Below are positions 1-13,300 of a stretch of DNA of 64,000 nt, in pieces. Location of the stretch: assembly GCF_024362695.1 (NCBI RefSeq), contig NC_065407.1:11098001-11162000 (forward strand), in the 5' to 3' direction. Under the pieces are notes generated by a model. The model made no database searches, was not told the DNA's origin, and saw nothing but the letters and a program-made list of their open reading frames with translations. Numbering within the stretch: position 1 is the first letter of the stretch; each line of letters begins with the position of its first letter. The stretch is from Pectinophora gossypiella. Lineage: Eukaryota; Arthropoda; Insecta; Lepidoptera; Gelechiidae. A program made the position numbers and the translations under genes.

Positions 1-2480
1 GGTGCATCTATAGTACTTACCTACCTATTCGAGTTGCAGCTACAATATCGGCTTCCAAGAAATCAGTCGTGAATCAATATAAACCCCTGATGCTTGCTCC
101 ATTGTTCCGACTTTACCTATGAAAAACAGTTCTACCCTTTATTAACTAAGTTCCGCTAGTTTTAAACTTAACAGTTTAAAACTTTTTCGTACTTCTTCGT
201 GTCGTGTTCCTTTCTGTAAGGTATATTTTTCCCTGCCATAAACTCCCGCTCTTTACATACAACATGGATTTTCTTTTCATGAAGCTACTTTTCCGTCAAA
301 TCCAATGAAATACGCCCTTAGAACTAAACTTCATTATGCCCCAAATTATTGAGATATACATACAAACCATAAGATGATTCATGATCTTATTTACCTTTAA
401 GCAAATACCATCTTATCCCGTCGTTGGAATGTATCGAGTAATCGTGAAAAGCTCTCTCCGGCGCAAGGCTACGTCACGTCCGGCGTTATCTACAGAGAAA
501 GCGGATGCTGCCGGCGGCGAGTTCAAAGCCCACCGCCCTTTGTCGGCATCCCGTATTAATTGCCATTGCAAAACTTTTATTGCCTCAAATGAAGTCAGAT
601 ATCACCGAGCATTCAGACCCCCGCAAGACAATTGAATCGGCGATTAGAATGTTTCTACACTGCTTTGTGTAAACATTTTGCTGATAGTTTTTTAAAACAT
701 AGATGGACAAAGGCTTCTCATAGTTAGGCTCGAAATGCATTGAGCCAGAGTTACAGAGAGCAAACCGATATTTTAATGCACCTCAAGAGTGTGCAAAAAT
801 TAAAGGACCTTTTTTGTAAGTAATATTTAAGACTATGTCAAATAAGTTCCTGCATATTTTAAATTTATTTCGGCTCTGCTTACTATACCATTTGCCGAAT
901 ATGTTCTTGCTCTATACTTTATAATTTCTTTCCAATACAGTCCATGTTTGACAAATGCAAAAGCTATACGCAGCACCTATGTATTGTATCTCTACTGGGT
1001 TATTTACTGTCAGGAACCGAATGCTTACCTGAAGATGGGCTGGTAATACCTACTTATCTGATATCCTTTACATAAGAAGTAGTTTTTTGCTCTCGGCCGC
1101 AGTTGTCCAACTAATGAGGGCTAAGCCGCGATGAATACCTACCCACGTCCTGAGAATCATTTAATGGGCCGCCGGCCCACGGACCGGCTTTTAACTTCTA
1201 ATCTAAGCCTATTAAACATCACGAAACCCTCTCCGATTTCTCGTGAATGCATTTCCAAGTAACCGACCCGATATAATTGTAAAAAATAAAACTCAGGACG
1301 GACAACAAACACGTTTTACCTAAGCATAATTTGCATCCGATGCGACGAACTCACACATCTGGCGATCATTTTGTTTTTCAATATAGGTTTTTGAGGCAAG
1401 CTTTATAAGAGTTATACTTGTATGCTGCGGCATGTCGTTTAAGATGTGTTGCGTAATGATATGGGTTTTATAGCGTTGGCGGCTGGGCAGTAATTGGAAG
1501 CGAGGATGCGCGGGCGCAGTAAAGCGGCAATTGACCAGAAAATAACGAGCCCTCGCCGGCGCACACGCAGCCGCGCGCCGCCCTTATGTACAGCTGCCGT
1601 GTCGTTTATGGCCGCCTTAAAATATTTATTTTTACCTTCCATATTAAGCGTGAAAATTAATAAGAATTACGTACCAAAACTATAACGGGCGAAACTTTAC
1701 TATCTTTGTTTTACTCCGTCTACTAAAATTTTGCTCTTAGCTATTCAAGTATACGGGTAGCAAATCCGTTAGTAAATTTAATATTACAAATGTTAATATT
1801 TAAAAATATTGAGATATAATTTATGAAATAAACGGTAATGAAACAGTATCTAAAAGCTTTTGATTGAAAATCTTAAGCTACAAGAAGTTCGAACAGATAG
1901 CGCTTATCTCGATATTGCCATAAATCCGAGTCCTTGATCCATCCGTTAGCGTCTTGTGACGTACTAACTAAACTCATGTTTAAAATATATTTAATTTGAA
2001 TCAAATATCAGTTTTTACATCGATAAACCCTGGTATTTACCCAGAGGAGTGTCAGGTAGAGCTTTATTACCGACTCCAATTAAGAGATCAAGCTTCGGAA
2101 TTTTATTTTATTTTATTTTATTTGGATAATCAACAGCGTTACAATAAATGCATGTGTATTGTAGAACATTAATTAAACGTAAGGCCAATAACAGATTACC
2201 CCGGATTATTATGAAGTACTTAATAATATTAATCTAAACTAATTACAACATTATGCTATTTTACTATATCATTATATAAACAAATATTTTGTAAACAGGA
2301 GAAACTAAATGGGATACCGTAAGCTTGTTCTTTAGAAAAATAAAACTATATTGTAACCATAAGTTGCATTCAAAATAAAAAAACACTACTAAAAACTGTA
2401 CTTTTATGCGTATCAATATTAGAAAGAAAAGAAAAAGAAAAGAAAGTTAAGTATCTACAACAATTGAAGTATATACTCAC
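1..2480. other. Intergenic DNA, no gene recognised
   Basis: No open reading frame here resembles a known protein. The stretch is AT-rich apart from a GC-rich patch at about 1480-1620, which is rich in CGCGGGCGCAG-like and GGCCGCC words and has no repeat signature; it could be a regulatory island. A short TTTTA run lies near 2100-2121. Short ORFs at 381-635 and 1439-1685 look like chance frames. Confidence 0.5.
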
Positions 2481-2681
2481 CAATCCTACTCTCAATGAGT
2501 TTCGTGTGTATGTGTGTATGCAAGTGTATTTTAAATATAAATATATATGTGTATTTACGTATGTATGTATGTAGCCCTACGTGTTTGCCACTTGGGATCG
2601 GATGGCAGCTATTCAAATAATCTCAAAAAACCACCATCCACTACTGTGTGTGTGTACCTATTATATTTGTATGCTGAGTGT

Positions 2682-5563
2682 TTAAAATTTATTTATGACA
2701 TGGTTTTTGAAAGTTTTAACGTCATACCGGTATGGATCTACCTCAGTAAAGAGTTTATTGTAGGTACGAGTTATTCTTGTAATAGTCTCATTTTGACAGT
2801 AATTTGTCCGATGTGGTGGTACATAAAATGGATTAGGTCGATTTAAGGTGCGGAATGAGAGACGCCGTGGGATATTTAAATTAACTGTGCTTACTAATTC
2901 TGGACAATCAATTCTGGAGTTTAAGATATTATACAAGAATGTCATATCGTATACAGTTCGCCGGTGTTCTAAAGAAAGCAGTTTATGCCTTGAGCAGGTC
3001 TCTTTGTAGAAATCGTCAGTTGTAGGTCGAAAAAAAGTTCGATAGTTAAGGAAATTAAGAAATCTTTTTTGTATTTTCTCAATCTTAGCAATATGTTTTT
3101 TATAATGTGGTGACCAGATGCATGCCGCATATTCCAATATACTGCGCACATACGCAATATAAACAGTTTTGAGTGTTACTGGGTTGCGGAATACTGAACA
3201 GGTTCTCATGACAAATCCCAATGATTTAAAGGCTTTGTTGGTAATTGTCTCAACATGTTGATTTAAAGAAAGTTTGTTATCTAAGTCTACTCCTAAGTCT
3301 TTTACTAGATTCACTCGAGTGAGAGAGATGCCATCAATATTATAGTTAGTTAGCATGGCCTCTCGACGACGAGTAAAAGATATAATTTGACACTTATTTA
3401 TATTAATTGATATGCGATTCCGTTTGTAGTAAAAGCTCAACCGGTTTAGGTCCTCTTGTAATTTCAGAGTGTCTTCAGGACTTTTTATGCTTAAAAATAT
3501 TTTTGTGTCGTCGGCGTACATAAGAAACTGAGAAAAATTAATATAATTATGTATATCATACAGATAAGCATTGTAGAATAGAGGTCCTAAGTGGGACCCT
3601 TGTGGTACTCCAGATGGAATATTTACATAATCTGATTTAAAGCCTCCCAAGACGACCATCTGCGACCTGTTTTTGAGATAAGACTCAACCCAACGTAAAA
3701 GGTTGCCATGGATACCGAGCGCAGATAGCTTCGACAGAAGGATGACATGATCCACACGATCGAAAGCCTTTCAAAATCGGTATAAATCACGTCAACCTGC
3801 TGCCCTATTTCCATGTGTTCTCTAACAAATTTTGTAAATATTGTTAAGTTCGTGGAAGTCGACCGTCCCCTGAGAAAGCCATGCTGCTGTTGCGGTATAC
3901 CGGCAACTATTTGGGGATACATTGCATCGTATACGACTTTTTCAAATACCTTACTGAACATGTTCAAAATTGATATAGGTCTATAATTTTCGATTTTGCT
4001 TTTTAAGCCTTTTTTATGAATAGGTACAATCCTAGCTTCCTTCCAAATAGAGGGAAAAACACCATCTTTAAGAGATTTATTGAAAATTAGTGTAAGGGGA
4101 TGTGCTAACGCTTCACAACATTTTAATATGAAAACCGGTGGGATATTATCGCAGCCAGCACCCTTATGAGGATCTAAATGACGTAATATTTTAAGAACCT
4201 GATTTTTTGTGACGTTAAAGTCATTAAGAACATTCGAGGTGGCAGATTGATCGTAGTTATTATGAAAATCCGAGTAACTTGTGGCGGGAAGCGAGAACAT
4301 ATTGAAAAAGAATTTGTTGAAACCACTTACAATCTCAGCACCAGTATTTAACAAAGAGTTGTCCAACGTAAATTTGCTTGGATAATTACTTCCACCTCTT
4401 CGTGATTTAACAAAATTCCAAAACGTTTTAGGATTTTTTGTGATCGATTGTTGAATATTATATATGAATTTGTTGTAACAGGCATTGTGTACTCGGTGGT
4501 AACGTGCTCTTAGTAAAGAAAATTCTTGTTTGTCTCTTAGGTTGTTGTATTTTCTCCAGTTTGCGTGTGCTTTTGCTTTTTCTTTGATAATTTTGATGAG
4601 GCTCGCGGAGTACCAGATCGGGTAGATGTATCGACTATTTTTAATAATTGTTAAGGGGACGTATAATTGTATTGCTTCGTAAAGAATTTCGTAGAAAAAA
4701 ATCACTGCTTCTTCTGTATTCCTACTCATAAGTTCCTGATCCCATTGGATATTGTTAATAAACTTTATAATTTTGTCATAGTCAGCTTTATTAAACTTGT
4801 ATTTGCTTATGTGAGTGTTAGTCAGAGGTTTTAACGTTATATCTGAGGCACAGATATTTAATGGGGGATGAGCCACGTCTATTTTAGACAAAGGGTGAAC
4901 ACATACGTATGTTTCGATATTAAAGTTACTAAATATGAGATCCAAAGTATTACCACTGTTATTTTTTGCCACATTGTATTGTGTCATGCCGTTAAAATAC
5001 AAGGAGTTAATAACATTAAAACCTAATTCACGAATTATGCTACATTCATTTTTTGGAACGTAGGTAGGATCTGTTGTTTCCCATTGTATAAAAGGCAGAT
5101 TGAAGTCGCCCGTTAGTAATAAATTAACATCGCTTTCAAGGGAGTTTACAACATTTAATAAGTTTTGTAAGTCAAATTGTTGATTTACGCTAACCCCGCG
5201 TATGTATGTAGCCATAATAATAAGACTTCTATCAGTCTGTAATGTGCGACCCGGTATCGTAACGCAGATTATGTCAGTGGGTGAGAAACGAACGGCTATG
5301 TTTGTTGGATATGCTTGTAGTTCATGTCTAGTTAATATCATAACACCTCCGCCAATGGATTTACTTGTGCCCACCAAATCTCTGTCACACCGAAATACAC
5401 TGTAGCGATCGTCACAAAATTCTCGGTCATAAATACTCTCACACAACCACGTCTCAACTATGATGATAATATCGTATGCGTTAGCCCGAATGTTTTGAAA
5501 ACAACTGTGTGTCTTGGTACGCAGCCCGCGTACGTTTTGATAGTAAATGCTCAAATTAGCCAT
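2682..5563 (-). pseudogene. LINE ORF2: APE endonuclease and reverse transcriptase, frameshifted
   Basis: ORF2 nicks target DNA and reverse-transcribes the element RNA onto it. The N-terminus is an APE-like endonuclease: YYQNVRGLRTK at the start, VETWL, LLTGDFNLPF, NTLDLIFSN and DVAHPPLN. The reverse transcriptase follows with GAGCDNIPP, ARIVPIHKKG, NYRPISILN, QHGFLRGRST, VIYTDFE, SGVPQGSHLGPL and the catalytic FLMYADDTK. The first frame runs 5563-3623 and the rest 3755-2682. At about 3769-3773 one base of an A run appears to be missing, which shifts frame just after VIYTDFE. The C-terminal RT thumb region reaches a natural stop at 2682. No other inactivating change was seen. Confidence 0.88.
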
Positions 5564-6145
5564 TGTAGGAAATGATTGTAGTTAAAATTATTATTATTAA
5601 GTCTGATATATCACAATTTTTAGGTGGAGGATACACACCAGAACACACAGGTGACTGGTAAGATGTACGTTTGTGGGCGACATAACGTAACGTATATGTT
5701 TTAATGAAATGTGTATATGACTTTATATGGAGATGAAAATATTTTAGTTTGTAGGGTAGAAAAGGTGAGATATGGTTGACAGGTACATATGAAATCAATT
5801 TTAAGAAATGGATGTAGACAAATAAAAATAATTGAATTAAGACAGGTATATAAGTATGTTGTTTATATTTATGTGTAGTAGATGAGAATTGGTAAAACTG
5901 TTTCTGTTTCACAATGTAGCACTTAAAAATAGATACTACGTTATTTATGTGTTTTAAAGTTCCGTCCATATGGTGACTGTTATTACTGAAGTTAAACATA
6001 AAAGTTGCAATTGGCAAAATAATATAGAAGTTAGAGCATAAACAGCCCTCGGAATCCCAGCACATCAAAAAAATATTTAACAAGAAAGAAAAATAATGCA
6101 GAAAAAAAAGTACGATAAAGTGAGTAAACATTGGCGGTGGTGAGG

Positions 6146-7129
6146 TTATTCCCAAACCTTTTTTATATCTAAGTCGTTTTTTATATTCATTGATTTTGAA
6201 TTGTCGTCTTTTCTCATAAAAATTAAACAGTTTTTTATCCACACATATTTGCATCCCGATGTCTTCGCAGCTTCCCGACACTTCTTGTAAAGTAATTTGT
6301 TGTCGACTGTAAGGTGTTCATTGACATATATGCGCCTCGGTTCTCCAGTAATACAGATATCTTCAGTGCTCAAACCCCGCTTTTTGCGAATACCAGCTAG
6401 AATGTTGTCTTTGATGATCCGTTTCTTAAGCTTTAAAACGATGGCTTTTGGTCGTCCTGCGGTATTTTTTCGTGGCTGGACTCTAGTAACATGTACAATA
6501 TCCTCAGGAACGAGTTCGACCTCAGCATATTTGGCTAATTTTATCACTAGTTCCGACAGGTTTTCGTGTGTCATTTCTGGAAGGCCAGTGATTTCCAAAT
6601 TGAGTAGCCTATCTCGCTGTTGTTGCTCCATTATTTCAGACTTTAGAATGGAAATTGTAGTGTGTAAGTCTTCGATTTCAGATTTCATCTTTTCAGAAAT
6701 ATTGGAATTGTTTTCAAAGCTTTTTATTTTATTGTCCAGATCTTTTTGTTCGGCTGATGTGTATTCCAGAGATTGTTTCATATCTGTGATATCATTTTCG
6801 ATTTCTTTTATTCTCGTGTTCATGTTTTGATATTCCTGCTGCACACTGGTTATCTCAGAACGTAGTTCAGAGATGGAGGATTCCATAGAGGTAAGTTTCG
6901 CATGTAGACTGGAGTTTTGATTGGTAATAGTCTGTACGGATGTTTGCAATTGAGAGAGTTTTTCATTTTGGTTACCAGAGAAAGTGGAGAATAAGCTTTT
7001 CATCTCATCCATAAAAGACTTCATCGAATCTTCATAGATTTCATCTCGTTTGCGTTTTGTTCTCCTGCCGACATTAACACCGTCTGTGTCTCTATCCGTG
7101 TTGTCGGAGGTCGAGTCAAACTCTTGTTA
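6146..7129 (-). CDS. LINE ORF1 protein, coiled coil plus FP25K-like C-terminal domain
   Basis: ORF1 proteins of LINEs are RNA-binding chaperones that trimerise on the element transcript. The frame is open upstream of the first good ATG (7024) to about 7129 and includes a basic run RRTKRKRDE, so the native start is probably lost or further upstream. From 7024 there are 292 residues. Residues about 1-135 form a heptad-rich coiled coil rich in S, E, Q, L and I. Residues about 135-285 begin RLLNLEITGLPE, then contain VTRVQPR and RRIYVNEHLT, and end in a YVWIKNCLIFMRKDD segment. That C-terminal part resembles the FP25K-type domain known from baculoviruses and from many lepidopteran retrotransposons. 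It ends at a natural stop. The family call comes from motif recognition, not from a search. Confidence 0.8.
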
Positions 7130-7135
7130 AAGATC

Positions 7136-9862
7136 AAAATCAAAGGCATAGTCCCCACAACATCGAAACAGAAAGCCGGTTAAAAATTAGCGATTTTAAA
7201 CGCGTACTAATTTAGAAGGGTAATACTGACGACGGACGTAAGACTGAAGGTAAGGTATAATGATCGAGCTTTTTGTTTATAACAAAACTTTATTAGGTAC
7301 ACAAAAAGAGCGTGCGTAATAGCCTTAACGAGTGTAAATAAATTTGTATCGAAATACAATCCGTAATGGTTATGGACTCGCCTCCGACCGAATAGAGGAG
7401 TCCATACAACTCGATGATGATTCCATAAATGTATACAGTACACAATAAAAAGGTAGGTCGGAACAAAACGGCGTCACCTCGGTTTATGGAGTGGCGTGCG
7501 CGCAGTCACCTCGAGCATTGTTCTTCGAACAAGTTTAGTTTTAGAACAAAAGTCTGTCCGGGGGCTAGACTAACTGCCGTGAAATCGAAATATCGACTCT
7601 ATTTATGTTTACTGTATACCGGCGTAGACACAATACTACGCCTAAGACCCTTCGTCTAATAATATAATTTAAGTCCACTCAGTTTCGTTTCTGTACTACT
7701 GAAATCAAACCACAACCACTTTAATATAATTAATACTTAATGTATTTTTATGTATTTATCTGTATTACTGCGAAATACAATAATTATACAAACATACTGC
7801 GCAAGCAAGGGACAATTCACATAACTATTTAATCCATTTCAGAATTACCCTACCCACAGCTGAAAATGGCAGTGGATCTAACTCTTTAATAAAAGAGTTA
7901 TCGTGTTTCGGGATAGATGACAGAACCAACAACTATTCCAACACAACACACACAACAATACTTTCCAAGTTCGTCAACAAACCTACGCTACGTAGGTATC
8001 TACCCGGTTTTATATCCAAGTGTACATAATGGACAATATGGTTGGAATGGCTCGATTAAACGGACGTAAACAGAATCTGCCTTGACATAAATGAGGGGAT
8101 CTAAGCCGGGCCGTGTTGACGAACCATCGCTAATTGACCACCAATAAAAGCTTTATTAAGGTGACCAACTCAATACCTAAAGGTGTAAGAATATTGCATT
8201 GCACTTTGTTTTGTTTCCAAACAACCGGTTTAGGTATTTGGCCATTTCCGTCGGGCTTTGATTAAGATTTTATATATTTGCTGTTAATAAATGTTGCTGT
8301 CTAATAACTTCGAAGCTGATGAGGTTGTATTGAGTGTGATGTTTTTATTACAAAACACTTTTAATATAATGTACTCAATTTATAATGTTAATAGGTAGGT
8401 ATTTGAGCATTTATTGGAGTTGGTCGTTTTGATGGCAGTAGTGACGTGCGAGCGAGCCGCTGGCCCTGTTTTCCATCGCATTGTGCAGCAAACTTACATT
8501 GTTAATCCTTGTAATAGGACAATTAAAATCATTGGAAGTAATTTTCAATAATAAAATTGTCAAAGGTCAATGTTTGTGCGTGTAAACAGAATGACTTACC
8601 TACGTACTAGGTATTAGTATTGTCGTGGTTCCGGACATAAATGCTCTTGTATCTAGTTTAGGCACCAGGTTAGATTCAAACATTTATTACTTGCTTTTTC
8701 ATTATCACACTTCATTTAGATCTAATATTTGATATTTTTTGTGAGACTATTATGTTTTTTCTTAGTTATATGACCACATTAAAAAGCTTCTTAATACAAA
8801 ATATAATTAAACATGGGCTCACGCTTATTTTCCCAATTAGGGTGGTCAGAGGTACAGCATCGCACGATGAACTAGTTAATTACCCGCGTTTCACCAAGAT
8901 TTATTAAACCAACGTGTTAGGCGATTAGCCGTATCGCCATCGCTAATGGTCTGAATACAAAGAAATGCTAAAATAACCTTAAAAAAGCTGTGTGGAAAGT
9001 TGATCATAGTTACGTCAGGGAGCGTGGGCGGAGCCACCAACTACGGCCGCGGCCGGTGCGCGGGCGCAGAGACGCAGGCGTGGACGCGGCATGGCGGCGG
9101 CCGGACAAAGCGACATGAAACGCGCCGCCGAATCTGCTTATCACGTTATTGTAAATATAACCCCCTATATATCACCGCTTGGACACATGATAATCAACCT
9201 ATCACTGATTACACTTCTATATTTAACAATATTTCTGTTTCGTAAAGGTCTCTTCAAACTTGAAGCGTTTTTCATATCTAGTAAGCGCGCAAAAAATCTT
9301 AAGTCTATGGTCATACCAAAATACAGTTTATTTTAGTATTTTGTTAAGAATTATGTTTTACTCTAAATACCTTGCACTGAGCAATACATTTATTTTGTCT
9401 AGAAATAATATTTAAATAGCGATGTAATCACGCAGTTATATTAAAAATATATAATATAATAATAGCATTTGTTTTGTCAAACAAAAGACATCAACGCGTT
9501 TCAAATATTTCATTCACTGCACCGCAGTATATTTGCCCTGCAATACTAATAATGGAAACACTAGACAATTTGAGTGAGATTATGAACCATATGGTCACAG
9601 GTGATCAGACTACCGCCCATATAATGGTCATTCAAGAGCACAATTCAATGAATACTAAATGATGATGATAATGGAAGCGGTCAGGTACTTAGGATATATT
9701 AAGGTGCGCAAACGTAAGGTGCTAAACGCACGCAGTCGTCTTAGCCCTCCTTGATTCAGTTGAACGGAAAACCAATAGGACTGAAGGAGAGGTCAGATGA
9801 TGTATCAGATTTTCCCTCTGCCGTCGCCCTAGGCCATCCACCAAATACAAATAAACATCATC
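7136..9862. other. Intergenic DNA with a GC-rich island
   Basis: No gene or recognisable repeat was found. A GC-rich, repeat-free patch at about 9018-9135 has the same CGCGGGCGCAG word as the patch near 1510 and contains GGCGGCGGCC. The short frames at 9000-9336 that cross it look fortuitous. This could be a regulatory element, but nothing in the sequence proves that. Confidence 0.4.
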
Positions 9863-10135
9863 ATCATCATCAATTTAAGAGCCACGTTCTTGTCGGTGCA
9901 GCATTTTCCATGCTACTTTTTTAGAGAAAAATAGGGCAGTGGTTTCCCCCTTGCCTTTCGCCCCGCAGTACTCTGTCTGACGCGAGTGGGATGACACCCA
10001 GAGTAGTCTATTACAAAGCCATACTAAGACCTGCCTGTCCTCCGCCTCTGAACAGTACTGACAGTTACTGCTGCCCTCTGTCATGTTCCAGGTTACAGTC
10101 CCTGTGACTTGCCCCTTCCGTTCCTTCTGCATTGC
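9863..10135 (-). repeat. RTE-like LINE/SINE 3' region ending in GATGATGAT
   Basis: Read on the minus strand the copy ends in a GATGATGATG run (plus-strand ATCATCATC near 9855-9870), the usual tail of lepidopteran RTE-derived repeats. About 160 bp are closely related to the insertion at 42117-42299, sharing GTCGGTGCAGCATTTTCC and GTCTATTACAAAGCCATACT. The extra 5' part, about 10025-10135, is absent from that copy. Confidence 0.75.
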
Positions 10136-10995
10136 CGTACCGATAATAAATATAGCATAAAATAAATAGGCTAATGCTATGTTTCAACAAGGAACATAAC
10201 ATGTAGACATAACAAAAGGTTACGCAACATCTAATCAAGTGACTGAAGCGGCGTAGTGAAGGGAGTTCCGCAACCACTCGTTACGTTACGCACTCCCGTG
10301 TTACAGCAACAATGTTGCATTCATTAGTCAGTAGTTGCCTTCTAGTACGCGTGTTTCAGCTGCTACTACCTTACCTCAAGGTAAAGACTGGTGTACACGA
10401 ATGTTCCTATGGCGAATTATTTATAGTCGTAATAGCTCGCGTCTGGCCACGATCTCACCTGATGATAAGACCTCTTTACGTCTTTCTATTATACCCACAA
10501 TGGAACCATAAGCATAGTATAAGAAATAATAGTACGTATAATAGAACGGCAACCCTCCGCTCCCCACTAGCGGCTGAGCTAGGTTTACCTCACCCCCCTC
10601 GAAAATAGTTTAGACTTGAATCGTATGGCGTCAGACGTCACACACACAGATGCGCGTGTAGGATAACGTCAATGTGTGATGTTTGTGTAAAACGAAATTG
10701 TTTGTATGTAGTATGGCATAAATTGAAAATATTGCCTAGGTATTCCTTTTCTGCCAGAAGTGAATTTGGACTTAGGTACGTGTTTATGTACGAGAAGCTT
10801 GGCGCAGTTAGATAAAGTGACAAAATGTTTGTTATTAAGTACTTTTAAATCTATCTTTTGATATTGACTATGTAGATAAAAAATGGTTACATGTTGCAGT
10901 AGCAGAGTTATTGATTTCAACTACTTAAGTACATCTCTACCTATATGTTGTTGAAATCTTGATCCTAGGATCGTCTCCTTTCGACAGTTTTATTT
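10136..10995. other. Intergenic DNA, weak LINE-tail trace
   Basis: No gene recognised. At about 10430-10480 the minus strand reads CATCAGGTGAGATCGTGGCC, matching the tail of the LINE end at 17125-17350. The rest is unclassified. Confidence 0.35.
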
Positions 10996-11165
10996 ATCAT
11001 CATTATCACCTCCCTAGCATTATCCCGTTTTTCACAGGGTTTGCTTACCTAACCTGAAGATTTACAGGTCCGGTTTTTTACAGAAGCGACTGCCTGTCTG
11101 ACCTTCCAACCCACAAAGGAAAAACCAGCCCAATACAGGTTAGGCCACCTCTGAAAATGCATGCG
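10996..11165 (-). repeat. SINE family A, 5'-truncated copy
   Basis: This matches the body and tail of the full-length SINE at 24635-24970 in reverse orientation. Shared words include GACTGCCTGTCTGACC, ACAGGTCCGGTTTTTT and the GGGAGGTGATAATGATG-type tail. The tRNA-like head is missing. Confidence 0.8.
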
Positions 11166-11429
11166 CAATGTTTTCGACAGTTTTATTAAAAGATAAAATA
11201 TTTTTCATGAATTTGGTTTACGGACAAACAAGCGAGTACTATACTTTGTACAACATAACTCTCGTGTCTTTATTGTAACTAGTACCGCGTAGATTAAAAG
11301 AATGAAACATAATCGCGATTTGCATGCAATGCTCCTGATATGCATCGCTCGTGCTGCAAACTGCTCTGCACTGCAGTTTTCAGACCGCCGTCATTTTTTC
11401 GTTAGGTTAATAATGGAACAACAATAATG

Positions 11430-11530
11430 AGGAGCTCGGTGGCGCAGCGGTAAAAGCGCTCGGTCTGCGATTGTTAAAGTTAAGCAACTTTCGCAAAGAC
11501 CGGTCATAAGATGGGTGACTACAAAAAAAA
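11430..11530 (+). repeat. SINE family C, tRNA-like head only
   Basis: GAGCTCGGTGGCGCAGCGGT carries an A-box-like core. The body up to GATGGGTGACTACAAAAAA matches the head of the full SINE at 13012-13300. The copy stops in the A-run and lacks the 3' body. Confidence 0.8.
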
Positions 11531-13001
11531 AGTAGTAGTAGTACGTAGATTAATGAAAGCTCTTTAAAAAAGCTGGTATTTGTTTTGAGCACTTGGAATA
11601 CTTAGATATTTTTCTACGGAGTACCTACCCACGGAACTGTAATTGTCATTTTAGTTGTACTTAATTAATATTTTGAATCAGAATTTAAGGTTTCTAACAG
11701 AAATAGATACTGTCTGCGCGGCGTTACTTTGTTTGCCCACGACATGAAAACTATCAGTAGCAGTCACGCTTCAAACATATTAGTATGCAATTTAGTAATG
11801 TTATCTTGTCAAGAGCATATGCACGTACACTGCGATGTACTTATTTATTAGTATAGGTATTACAACCAGTAGGTACCTATACCCGAACACCAGCCGCACG
11901 CAGGGTCCTCGCAAATTGCCCGGTAAGGGAGCCGAGCGGCTTAACTACACATTTACAGCGTTTTATAGCACATAATCACTGCTCTTATTAAAATTTAAGT
12001 GGTTTCCTTTCTCGTGGTTCTATAAATGAATCTGTGTTTATGTACAGTAAATGGAATTACATAACTCGGTAGTTCAACCTGAGTATTTTGTACTAAAATT
12101 GATGGTGGCTTATAATTGGTGATGGTTAAGGGCGCTTAACCTTGAGGCAAAGCGTTATATTTTCAGACTTAGGTATTTCAACAAGGAATGAGGAAATAAC
12201 CCAGCCCTGACGCATAATAAACTGTTAAGATAATCACTGTTAACATAGACATAACAATGACATTAAAACACATTAACATACATACATCACTATCTGGTTT
12301 ATCCAATCCTGTAATCTATTCAGCGTACTTACTTATTATGTTTGGCACCAAAGCATATTAAGCATAAGCCTTTGTTTGGCGTCAATAAAGGCTTATAACG
12401 TCAACAGGAGGCAAACACGCCTAAATTACGGAGTTGACAAGACTATTGTAAGCGTGTCCCACTAAGGAGATTATTCGACTTGAATGTGCATATTTACTTA
12501 GACAAATAATTCAATTATCTGTTTTAGTGTCGATAACATGGAGAATCCCCGGTGCATTGTAGCGGCGTCGTTTGAGGAACTGGGACAAAAGGTTTGTGTA
12601 TTGTTTAAGGGATGTTGGTGCTGTTTGCAACCGTTTAGACAATGGGTCGGTGGGTTTACAATTGGTGAATACAAATGAAGCCGTAGCTGGAACTCGCCAC
12701 AGGCGGGTAACCCAGGTAGCCTATTCTTCTTGCCCTTCACACCGAGATGGCAAAATTGTACACAGCTTACATTTTGCCACGTACGAATAGGGTGTAATAT
12801 TAGGGCTATATACCTATTCTTCTTCTATCGTGTGAGTTGTGAGGTGGAGTCCCAACCTCATCAAGCTTGGTGTGAGGGTTGCTATTGAGCCGCCGTACTA
12901 CTTATATCAGTAAATAGTAACCGGGACCAACGGCTTAACATGCAAGTAACATTTAACATGCAAAAAGTAAACCAACTAGCAATAAATAAAAACTGGCATT
13001 A
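11531..13001. other. Intergenic DNA with minor repeat traces
   Basis: No gene recognised. A scrap of SINE C tail (GGGACCAACGGCTTAACATG) lies near 12920-12945. ORFs at 12498-12790 have no protein-like features. Confidence 0.35.
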
Positions 13002-13011
13002 CAATCATCTT

Positions 13012-13300
13012 CATCATCATCAGCCCATTAACGTCCCCACTGCTGGGGCACGGGCCTTCCCTATGAATGGATAGAGAGATCGGGCCTTAAACCATCACGC
13101 GGGCCCAGTGCGGATTGATGGTTATTAACGACTGCTAATGTAGCCGGGACCAACGCCTTAACGTGCCTTCCGAAGCACGGAGGAGCTCGAGATGAAAACT
13201 TTTTTTTGTAGTCGCCCATCCTATGACCGGCCTTTGCGAAAGTTGCTTAACTTCAACAATCGCAGACCGAGCGCGTTTACCACTGCGCAACCGAGCTCCT
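13012..13300 (-). mobile_element. SINE family C, full-length, with 10-bp target duplication
   Basis: On the minus strand it starts with the tRNA-like head GAGGAGCTCGGTTGCGCAG. It continues through an A-rich linker and GTGCTTCGGAAGGCACG and ends in AGTGGGGACGTTAATGGGC followed by GATGATGATG. Both sides are flanked by CAATCATCTT (13002-13011 and 13301-13310), a target-site duplication made by LINE-driven insertion. The tail resembles that of RTE LINEs, a plausible mobilising partner. Confidence 0.9.

Larger units (their letters stand above)
2540..7135 (-). mobile_element. Non-LTR retrotransposon (CR1/Jockey-group LINE), nearly full length
   Basis: A two-ORF LINE on the minus strand. ORF1 (6146 to about 7130) is followed by a spacer of roughly 580 bp and then ORF2 (2682-5563). 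The 3' untranslated part runs to about 2540 and is rich in TATG/GTGT simple repeats. The upstream ORF1 frame closes at a TAA near 7130 without a clear start, so the copy is probably 5'-truncated there. I found no convincing target-site duplication, so both ends are approximate. The APE-type endonuclease plus FP25K-like ORF1 fits CR1/Jockey-group elements of Lepidoptera. The single frameshift in ORF2 means this copy cannot make a complete polyprotein, but it looks fairly young. Confidence 0.9.

Noticed and set aside
5556..6281. A 241-codon minus-strand frame between LINE ORF1 and ORF2.
   Set aside because: It overlaps the end of ORF1 in another frame and is then low-complexity and hydrophobic; it is the inter-ORF spacer.
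9474..9662. A 62-codon plus-strand frame.
   Set aside because: No splice context, no homology recognised, AT-rich surroundings.
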